Source: Pseudomonadota bacterium
Lineage (GTDB): Bacteria > Desulfobacterota > Desulfovibrionia > Desulfovibrionales > Desulfovibrionaceae
Direction: 5' to 3'
DNA length: 50,155 nucleotides
NCBI GenBank assembly: GCA_023411815.1
Contig: JAEYOJ010000016.1
Coordinates: 1-50,155, forward strand
How positions within the stretch are numbered: the stretch's first letter is position 1; the number at the start of each line of letters is the position of its first letter. Positions 33,818-41,073 of this stretch are shown here, one piece after another. Below the pieces are notes generated by a model that was not told the origin of the DNA, did no database searches, and worked only from the letters and a program-made list of their open reading frames with translations. The position numbers and the translations under genes are program-made.

Positions 33818-33992
33818 GTGCTCCTCCTTCCTCCGCGCGCCGGCGGCTGGCGGAAGAGGTCGCTTGGCAAAGGGCGTTGGCCCGTATGCGTCCTAATCAG
33901 GCGTATGCCTGTTTTCCCTTTGCGGGACAGCTTGTTTTCGACCAAAGGCGTCTGCCGTCTGGTGAGCGGCAGGCCCGCAATCCCCGCAATCC

Positions 33993-34865
33993 CTACAATC
34001 CCAATATCTGCTTGAGTTCCCCGATGCGCCGGCGGCTCACGGGCAACTCTATGCGCGTCTTGCCCGCGGTGCGCAACATGAAGTTGGAGCCGGGCATGGA
34101 GGATATCTCCGTGACCATGTCCAGGTTGACCAAGTACTTCCGGTGCACGCGAAAGAAACGGTACGGCTTGAGCCTGTCCTCCAGGTTCTTGAGCCTGTAG
34201 GAGGTCAGGTATTTCTGGCTGGCCGTGTGCACGTAGGAGTAGTCCTCGTAGGCCTCCACGAACACGATCTGGTCGAAGGGCAGCAGCACCATCCTGCCGT
34301 CCTGGTTGATGGCCAGCTTCTCGATCTCGGGCGGCTTGCCGCGCTGGGAATAGTCCCAGGCCTGGCGCAAGGCGGACAGGAAGCGGTCCTCGTCCTCCTC
34401 GCCCATGGGCACCTGCACCAGGGACTCCTCCTCCGGCCTGTTCCCGTAATCCCGCTCCGGGACCAGCGTCGGACGGGGCGCCTGGATGAACCCGGAGCGC
34501 AACTGGCGCAGGCGGTCCACCGTGCGCGCCAGCCGCTCGCTTCCGGCGGGCCAGATGAGATAGTCCAGGGCCTCCAACTCGAAGGCCTTGTAGGCCTTCG
34601 ACTCGTCCGAGGCGATGAACACCAGGGCGGGACGGGACTTGCGGCCCATGAGCATCTGGGCCAGCTCCAGACCGCTGACCTCGCCGGGAAGCTCCAGGCC
34701 GACGAAGATCACGCCATAGGGGATGTGCTCCAGAAGCTCCATGGCCTCGTAGGCGGTAATGGCTTCTCCCAGAATGCGCATGAAATCCAAATGACCTAGA
34801 TGGTCCCGCAAGCCGCTTCTGACCGCGGGATCCCCGTGAAGGAGGAGCGCCCGGAGCTTGTTCAT
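33993..34865 (-). CDS. LytTR-domain transcription regulator with a degenerate receiver domain
   Basis: A 290-residue protein. Residues 1-120 have a receiver fold (MNKLRALLLHGDPAVRSGL ... LEALDYLIWP), a linker follows, and residues 190-290 form a LytTR DNA-binding domain (IVFVEAYEDYSYVHTASQKYLTSYRLKNLEDRL, FFRVHRKYLVNLDMV). The receiver has lost its phosphorylation site: the acidic pair is HG, the phospho-acceptor Asp is Gly (FVGLELPG) and the Lys is Trp (LIWP). It may therefore bind a ligand or partner, or act constitutively. It lies between acsA and the divergent hdr operon. An in-frame GTG at 34907 is an alternative start. Confidence 0.88.
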   Translation of the reverse strand: MNKLRALLLHGDPAVRSGLRDHLGHLDFMRILGEAITAYEAMELLEHIPYGVIFVGLELPGEVSGLELAQMLMGRKSRPALVFIASDESKAYKAFELEALDYLIWPAGSERLARTVDRLRQLRSGFIQAPRPTLVPERDYGNRPEEESLVQVPMGEEDEDRFLSALRQAWDYSQRGKPPEIEKLAINQDGRMVLLPFDQIVFVEAYEDYSYVHTASQKYLTSYRLKNLEDRLKPYRFFRVHRKYLVNLDMVTEISSMPGSNFMLRTAGKTRIELPVSRRRIGELKQILGL

Positions 34866-34994
34866 GCCTAGTCCCAAACCTTGAGTAAGCCCATCATTGC
34901 TGCGCACGCAAAGCTGATGTTGCTACCTCTGTATTCTTAGATCGAAACGATTATCGGAGCAAGTACGCAGGATTGAAGCACTGGCATCGCATTA

Positions 34995-35013
34995 ATCTAT
35001 AGGGTGCATAGAT
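34995..35013. repeat. inverted repeat ATCTAT-N7-ATAGAT upstream of the hdr operon
   Basis: A perfect 6-bp inverted repeat in the AT-rich region between the LytTR gene and the hdr promoter. It is a possible regulator site for either divergent transcript. Confidence 0.4.
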
Positions 35014-35054
35014 AATGTTTAGGACTTTGTTAAAAAAAGGATAAGCACAAAAAA

Positions 35055-35083
35055 TTGACATGGATTTGTATTGACAATACACA
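35055..35083 (+). promoter_or_regulatory. hdr-mvh operon promoter with a perfect palindrome
   Basis: TTGACA (35055-35060) and TACACA (35078-35083) have a 17-bp spacer. TGTATTGACAATACA (35067-35081) is a perfect 7-1-7 palindrome covering the spacer and the -10 element, in the position of a repressor operator. It does not match a Rex or HcpR consensus. The 5' leader to the ATG is about 60 nt. Confidence 0.65.
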
Positions 35084-35151
35084 TTACAGGATCGCAGAAG
35101 TCAAGAAAGGGGTCTATATCACACGGTTTTAACCATTGGTAAGGGGGCTTT

Positions 35152-36471
35152 ATGACATTAGCGCCTAAACCGCTGCCGGACGCCATCAAAGAGCGCCTGG
35201 CCAAGTTCGACTTGAACGCATGTTTCACGTGCGGGACTTGTTCCAGCGGTTGCCCCATCACCGGCACTCCGGGGATGGAAGGCTGGGACACGCGCAAGGC
35301 CTTGCGCATGATCGCCTACGGCATGATCGACGAGGTCGTCGATTCTGACTGGCCGTGGGTCTGTACGGGCTGCGGCCGCTGCGCCTACGCCTGTCCCCAG
35401 GGCATCGATATCGTGCCCATCTTCGGCTACATGAAGCATCTGCGCGAGCGCTCCAAGGTGCCCGGCGTGCTGAACAAGGGCGTGGAGCGGGTCATCGAGA
35501 CCGGCAACAACATGGGCATCGCCAAGGACGACTACCTGATGTCCATGGCCGACCTGGGCAACGAAATGGCCGAGGAGGAATGCCCCGGCTTCTACGTGCC
35601 CGTGGACAAGGAAGGCGCCAGCGTCCTGTTCTTCCCTAACTCCAAGGAAGTTTACGGCGACTTCGAGGACCAGAAGTGGTGGTGGAAGATTTTCTACGCC
35701 GCCAAGGAGAACTGGACCATCCCCTCGGAAAACTGGGAAGCCGTGGACTGGGGCTTGTTCACCGGCAACTACGAGGCCACCAAGACCCTCGCCCAGCGCA
35801 AGATGGACCTGCACCGCCAGCTCAAGGTCGGCACCATGATCATGCCCGACTGCGGCGGCGGCTCCTACGGCTGCCGCACCGGCATGAAGTCCTGCGCCCT
35901 CGAGGACCCGAACAACAGCGTCAGCTACCTCTACCTCTACGACTACCTGAAGAAGCTCATCGAGGAAGGCCGCATCAAGCTCGACAAGAGCCGCTGGGAA
36001 GGCAAGACCTTCGTCTTCCACGACTCCTGCAAGCACGGCCGCGAACTGGAGAAGCACTTCGGCAAGGCCTACTACGACGAGGCCCGCTGGGTCATCGACC
36101 AGTGCGTGGACAAGCGCGTCGAGTTCTACCCCAACCGCGGCAACAACTACTGCTGCGGCGCGGGCGGCGGCAACTGGCCCGGTCCCTTCGAGAAGCACTC
36201 CGCCTACCACGGCCGCTTCAAGGTTCAGCAGATCAAGGACTCCGGCGCTGACATCGTCGTCGTCGGCTGCTCCAACTGCCGCGACCAGATCTCCCGCCGG
36301 CTGCCCAAGTACTATCCTCAAGACTGCAAGTACGAGGTCAAGTACATCTGGCAGCTCGTGGCCGAGTCCCTGGTCATGGAGCCCTGGAGCGACGAGGAAG
36401 TCGAGAAGGCCCAGGCCGAGGCCGCAGCCCAGTGGGAGCGCCTCGGTATCGACCTGGAAGCCGGATACTAG
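35152..36471 (+). CDS. HdrCB-like fused heterodisulfide reductase iron-sulfur subunit
   Basis: A 439-residue protein, HdrC fused to HdrB. The HdrC-like part has CFTCGTCSSGCP (about 24-35) and CTGCGRCAYACPQG (about 72-85), two [4Fe-4S] sites. In the HdrB-like part the C-terminal CCG domain is intact: Cys in FHDSCKHG, then CCGAGGG, then VGCSNCRDQ, the ligand set of a noncubane iron-sulfur centre. The N-terminal CCG domain has lost most cysteines (LFFPNSKE and DWGLFTG replace the usual ones; only DCGGGSYGC remains). So probably one noncubane cluster is built instead of two. AAGGGGG is upstream of the ATG. The product would be the disulfide-reducing unit of the complex with HdrA. Confidence 0.88.
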   Translation: MTLAPKPLPDAIKERLAKFDLNACFTCGTCSSGCPITGTPGMEGWDTRKALRMIAYGMIDEVVDSDWPWVCTGCGRCAYACPQGIDIVPIFGYMKHLRERSKVPGVLNKGVERVIETGNNMGIAKDDYLMSMADLGNEMAEEECPGFYVPVDKEGASVLFFPNSKEVYGDFEDQKWWWKIFYAAKENWTIPSENWEAVDWGLFTGNYEATKTLAQRKMDLHRQLKVGTMIMPDCGGGSYGCRTGMKSCALEDPNNSVSYLYLYDYLKKLIEEGRIKLDKSRWEGKTFVFHDSCKHGRELEKHFGKAYYDEARWVIDQCVDKRVEFYPNRGNNYCCGAGGGNWPGPFEKHSAYHGRFKVQQIKDSGADIVVVGCSNCRDQISRRLPKYYPQDCKYEVKYIWQLVAESLVMEPWSDEEVEKAQAEAAAQWERLGIDLEAGY

Positions 36472-36546
36472 GCCGAGAGCCAGAAGATACGATGGAGCTT
36501 CATCCGTCCCTACATCTAGCTAAACCTGCAAGGGAGGTTTAGGTTT

Positions 36547-39500
36547 ATGACAAAAGTAGGTTCCGTGATGGTCGTTGGCGGCGGTATCGCCGGCATCCAG
36601 ACCGCCCTGGACCTCGCCGATTCGGGCTACTTCGTCTACATGGTAGAGAAGGGTCCGGGCATCGGCGGCGTCATGGCGCAACTGGACAAGACCTTCCCGA
36701 CCAACGACTGCGCGATGTGAATAGTCTCGCCAAAATTGGTCGAGTGCGGTCGGCACTTGAATATCGAGCTTTTGACTCTGTCCGAAGTGGTTGGCGTGTC
36801 CGGCGAGGCCGGGAACTTCACGGTGAAGGTCCGGCAGAAGCCCCGCTACGTCGACATGGACAAATGTATCGCCTGCGGCCTGTGCGCCGAGAAATGTCCC
36901 AAGAAGGTTCCCAACGAGTACAACGAGGGTCTCGACAACCGCAAGGCGGCCTACATCCAGTACGGCCAGGCCGTGCCCCTCAAGTACGCCCTGGATGCGG
37001 ACAACTGCATCTACTTCAAGTCCGGCAAGTGCCGCGCCTGTGAAAAGTTCTGCCCCACCGGCGCGATCAACTTCGAGGACAAGGAAAAGACCATCGACCT
37101 GAACGTCGGCGCGGTCATCGCCGCTCCCGGCTTCAAGCCCTATGATCCCAACAGCGTGGACTTCTTCGGTCATGACCGCAAGAACGTCCCCGACTGCGTG
37201 ACCAGCCTCGAATACGAGCGTCTCCTGTCCGCCAGCGGCCCGTGCATGGGTCACCTCGTGCGCCCCTCGGACCACAAGGAACCGCAGAAGATCGCCTGGC
37301 TGCAGTGCGTCGGCTCGCGCAACTCGAACAAGTGCGACAACGGCTTCTGTTCGAGCGTGTGCTGCATGTACGCCATCAAGCAGGCCATGGTCACCGCAGA
37401 CCACACCTCCGGAGAGCTGGACCAGACCATCTACTACATGGACATCCGCTCCCACGGTAAGGAGTTCGAGAAGTACTACGAGGACGCCAAGAAGAAGGGC
37501 ATCAAGTTCGTGCGCGCAAGGCCGCACACGGTCATGCCCGGCGAAGGCGGCAAGGGCGTGCGAATCCGCTACGCCAGCGAGGACGGCAGGGAGATCTACG
37601 AAGACTACGACCTGTTCGTGCTGTCCATCGGCCTGGAGGCCCCCAAGAGCGCCGGGGAGCTGTCCAAGACGCTGGGCATCAAGACCGACAAGTACAGCTT
37701 CGCCCAGACCGGCAGCTTCGCGCCCGTGGCGACCAGCAGGCCCGGCATCTTCGTGTCCGGCGCCTTCCAGGGCCCCAAGGACATCCCGCAGTCCGTGACC
37801 GAGGCCTCCAGCGCCGCGGCCATGGCCGCCGCCTCCCTGGTCGAGGCCAAGGGCACGCTGACCAAGGTCAAGACCTACCCGCCCGAGATGAGCGTGGCCG
37901 GCCAGGCCCCGCGCATCGGCGTGTTCGTCTGCTCCTGCGGCATCAACATCGCGGGCACCGTGGACGTGAAGAAGGTCATGGAATACGCCAAGGGCCTGCC
38001 GAACGTGGCGTTCGTCGAGAACAACCTGTTCACCTGCTCGGCCGACACCCAGGACCTCATCAGCGCCAAGATCAAGGAACACAACCTGAACCGCGTGGTC
38101 GTGGCGGCCTGCACGCCCCGCACCCACGAGCCCCTGTTCCAGGATACCATGGCCAGCACGGGTCTCAACAAGTACCTGTTCGAGATGGCCAACATCCGCA
38201 ACCAGAACAGCTGGGTGCACCAGAACGAGCCCGAGAAGGCCACGCAGAAGGCCATGGACCAGGTGCGCATGGCCGTTGCCAAGGCCGCGTACCTCGAGCC
38301 CCTGGACAAGATCAGCGTGAACGTCATCCAGAAGGCCCTGGTCATCGGCGGCGGCATCTCCGGCATGACCTCGGCCCTGGGCCTGGCCAACCAGGGCTAC
38401 CCCGTGACCCTGCTCGAAAAGGGCGACCAGCTCGGCGGCAACGCCTGGGCCCTGTCGCACACCTGGAAGGGCGAGGAGATCAAGCCCTTCGTCGAGGACC
38501 TCATCAAGCAGGTCGAGGGCCACAAGAACATCAAGGTCTACAAGAACGCCCAGCTCAAGAGCGCCACGGGCTCCGTGGGCAGCTTCACGAGCAAGATCGA
38601 CGCCGGCGGCCAGGAGCTGGCCATCAACTACGGCGTGGCCGTGGTGGCCACGGGCGCCAAGGAGTACAAGCCCAAGGAGTACCTCTACGGCCAGGACAAG
38701 CGCGTGCTCACGCACCTGGACTTCGAGGCCCTGCTCAAGAACAACCCCGCCGCGCTGAAGAACGCCAAGAACGTGGCCTTCATCCAGTGCGTGGGCTCCC
38801 GCGACGAAGAGCGGCCCTACTGCTCGCGCGTGTGCTGCTCGCACTCGGTCGAGGCGGCCCTGCGCGTCAAGGAGGCCAATCCGGACGCAGGCGTGTTCGT
38901 GTTCAACCGCGACATCCGCACCTACGGCCACCGCGAGGACATCTACCGCGAGTCCCGCGAGAAGGGCGTCATGTACGTGCGCTACGAGACCGAGGCCAAG
39001 CCCAAGGTCTACACCGAGGGCAGCGGCCTGTTCATCGAGGCCTATGACCCGATCCTGCAGGACAACGTCAAGATCCCGGTGGACTACGTGGTGCTCGCCT
39101 CGGCCATCGTCCCGCACAAGGACGATTCGCTGTCCAAGCTCTATAAGTGCTCGGTCGGCGCCGACGGTTTCCTCACCGAGGCCCACCCGAAGCTGAAGCC
39201 GGTCGACCTCTCGGTGGACGGCCTGTTCGTGGCCGGCCTTTGCCACTACCCGAAGCCCGTGGACGAGGCCATCGGCCAGGCCCAGGCCGCCGTCTCCAGG
39301 GCCTGCACCATCCTGTCCCAGGCGACCATGACGCTCGACTCCATCAAGAGCTACCGCACTGACAACTGCGACGGCTGCGCGCTCTGCATCGACGTCTGCC
39401 CCTACCTGGCCATCAGTCTCGAGGACTACCAGAAGGACGGGTACACTTACAGGCGCATCAAGACCGAGCAGGCCCTATGCAAGGGCTGCGGCCTGTGCGA

Positions 39501-39591
39501 GGCGACCTGCCCGAAGCAGGGCGTGTACGTGCACGGCTTCACCATGGACCAGATCAAGGCCCAGGTGGATGCCATGCTGGAGAGCGTATAG
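36547..39591 (+). CDS. hdrA: selenocysteine-containing HdrA (tandem HdrA flavoprotein), UGA read as Sec58
   Basis: The frame from ATG 36547 (AGGGAGG upstream) meets TGA at 36718-36720 and then continues without a stop to 39591: 1014 residues with Sec58. The protein starts MTKVGSVMVVGGGIAGIQTA (FAD-binding), followed by DKTFPTNDCAM-Sec-IVSPKLVECGRH, which is the conserved HdrA motif with Sec at a conserved Cys, as in methanogen HdrA selenoproteins. Two [4Fe-4S] sites follow (CIACGLCAEKCP at about 107; CRACEKFCP), then IQCVGSRNSNKC. From about residue 450 a second HdrA unit begins (GVFVCSCGINIAG, GGGISGMTS at about 600, IQCVGSRDEERPYC), ending with CDGCALCIDVCP and CKGCGLCEATCP. The flavin in HdrA is the electron-bifurcation site. 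A SECIS-type hairpin lies at 36741-36759. Confidence 0.93.
36718..36759 (+). promoter_or_regulatory. hdrA UGA-Sec codon and SECIS-type hairpin
   Basis: TGA at 36718-36720, then a 7-bp stem CGAGTGC (36741-36747)/GCACTTG (36753-36759) with loop GGTCG (36748-36752). The loop begins 28 nt after the first base past UGA's end is counted (27 nt spacing) and has G at its first two positions, as bacterial SECIS elements require for SelB. The hairpin is inside the coding sequence. Confidence 0.82.
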
Positions 39592-39621
39592 CCAACCCTT
39601 CAAGGAAGGAGTTCATTGGAT

Positions 39622-40053
39622 ATGGCTGACAATTACGAACCGGTCATCATCGGCTTCCTGTGCAACTGGTGCGCGTATGCCGGCGGCGACCTCGCGGGAG
39701 TCTCCCGCTTGCAGTACCCGCCCAACATGCGCGCCATACGGGTCATGTGCTCCGGCATGGTGCACCCCAATCTGGTGGTGCACGCGCTGCAGAAAGGCGC
39801 CGACGGCGTCATGGTGCTTGGCTGACATCTGGGTGAATGTCATTACCTGGATGGTAATCACAAGGCACTGGCTAGGGCTGAAGGCGCGAAGCTCGTTCTC
39901 GCCGACCTGGGCATTGATCCCGAGCGTTTCATGATCGAGTGGTGCTCCTCCGCCGAGGCGCCCCGGTTCGCCGAACTGGTGACCGAGTTCACGGACAGGA
40001 TCAGGAAGCTCGGCCCCAATCCTCTGAAGGCCAAACAAGCGGTAACCGCGTAA
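39622..40053 (+). CDS. mvhD: selenocysteine-containing MvhD-like electron-transfer subunit, UGA read as Sec68
   Basis: Starts MADNYEPVIIGFLCNWCAYAGGD and reaches TGA at 39823-39825 after GADGVMVLG. The frame continues HLGECHYLDGNHKALA and runs to TAA at 40051: 143 residues with Sec68. The family motif is G-x-x-x-L-G-C-H-(x)-G-(D/E)-C-H-Y, so Sec replaces a conserved Cys of the [2Fe-2S] region (other Cys: FLCNWC, MCSGM, GECHY). MvhD carries electrons from hydrogenase to HdrA. VhuD of methanococci has Sec in the same type of position. AAGGAAGGA precedes the start; an in-frame TTG at 39616 is less likely. It starts 30 bp after hdrA. Confidence 0.93.
39823..39862 (+). promoter_or_regulatory. mvhD UGA-Sec codon and SECIS-type hairpin
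   Basis: TGA at 39823-39825, then a stem TGT-c-ATTACC (39838-39847) / GGTAAT-c-ACA (39853-39862): nine pairs with one C-C mismatch and loop TGGAT (39848-39852). The loop starts 23 nt after the UGA and has G at its second position. The same loop sequence recurs in mvhA. Confidence 0.85.
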
Positions 40054-40112
40054 CCGAACCCGGAGGGCGGCCGTCCGGCACGCCCTCCGGCTCCGCGTAT
40101 ACGGAGGAATAC

Positions 40113-41051
40113 ATGGTTAAAGTAGCAGAGGAGTGGTTGAATTCATGCTCGGGCTGCGAGATCGCCATCCTCAATATCGGGGATGCTCTGGTCGATCTGC
40201 TGCCTTCGCTTGAGTTCGTGCACATTCCCGTCCTCATCGACAAGAAGTATTACGGCCAGACCGGTGAGGGGAAGCATCTCGAAATCCCCAAAGCCGTGGT
40301 CGGCATAGTGTCCGGCGGCGTGAAGAACACCGAGCACCTCGAAGTGCTCCACAAGATGCGCGAGTCCTGCGACATCCTCATCGCGCTCGGCACCTGCGCC
40401 ACGGACGGCGGCCTGCCGGCCCTGGCCAACATGTACACCAACGACGAAATCCGCGAGTTCTCCTACCACGACTCTCCCACGACCGTGGACAAGGGCGTGC
40501 GGCCCAACCCGGACAAGTACCACATCCCGCACATGCTCGAGCGCTGCACGGCGCTGGACGAGCACGTCAAGGTGGACATCAAGATCCCCGGCTGCCCGCC
40601 GCATCCCGAGTGGATCGCCGGCGCGGTGCTGGCGCTGCTTGACGGCAAGACCGAGTTCAAGCTGCCCGAGCGCAGCGTGTGCGACGTCTGCCCCACCAAG
40701 CGCGAGCGCAAGAAATCCGATACCGGCGTCCTGAAGCGCATGCTCGAGAGCCCGGAGTACGATCCGGAGAAGCCGGTGAGCGAAATGCGCTGTCTGCTGG
40801 AGCAGGGCTTCATGTGCCTTGGTCCGGTGACCAAGGCCGGCTGCGGCGGCATGCAGGCGCGCACTCCGCGCTGCATCGCGGCCCGCGTGCCCTGTCGCGG
40901 CTGCTACGGCCCGGTGCGCGAGTCGGCCCTGCCGCTCATCGACTACGTGAGCGCCCTGGCCTCCGTAGGCTATGACCCGGCCAAGATGCCCGATCGTCGC
41001 GGCTTCCTGGCTAGGTTCTCCGGCGCCCACGGCGTGCTCAAGAAGATCTAG
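40113..41051 (+). CDS. mvhG: F420-non-reducing-type hydrogenase small subunit MvhG
   Basis: A 312-residue protein starting MVKVAEEWLNSCSGCEIAIL. The SCSGCE motif binds the proximal iron-sulfur cluster; later Cys-rich segments (KIPGCPPHPEW, MCLGPVTKAGCGG and ARVPCRGCYGPV) supply ligands for the other clusters, as in group 3c [NiFe] hydrogenases. It has GGAGGAA before the ATG and starts 59 bp after mvhD. It passes electrons from the NiFe site of MvhA to MvhD. The open frame upstream of the ATG is not conserved. Confidence 0.95.
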   Translation: MVKVAEEWLNSCSGCEIAILNIGDALVDLLPSLEFVHIPVLIDKKYYGQTGEGKHLEIPKAVVGIVSGGVKNTEHLEVLHKMRESCDILIALGTCATDGGLPALANMYTNDEIREFSYHDSPTTVDKGVRPNPDKYHIPHMLERCTALDEHVKVDIKIPGCPPHPEWIAGAVLALLDGKTEFKLPERSVCDVCPTKRERKKSDTGVLKRMLESPEYDPEKPVSEMRCLLEQGFMCLGPVTKAGCGGMQARTPRCIAARVPCRGCYGPVRESALPLIDYVSALASVGYDPAKMPDRRGFLARFSGAHGVLKKI

Positions 41052-41073
41052 GCTTCGGTAGGAGGAAGCACAC

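Noticed and set aside
33973..34005. Short tandem 9-bp repeat (CCCGCAATC-like) at the end of the LytTR gene
   Set aside because: Only two or three imperfect units, partly coding, most likely chance or slippage without function.
36736..39591. HdrA starting after the TGA as a shorter protein with a TTG start
   Set aside because: The 57 codons before the TGA encode the conserved FAD-binding N-terminus in the same frame, with a good ribosome-binding site. The readthrough explanation needs no frameshift.
39616..39825. A 69-residue truncated MvhD or a pseudogene
   Set aside because: The frame continues with the conserved HLGECHY motif and ends at a normal stop before mvhG. A SECIS-like hairpin is present.
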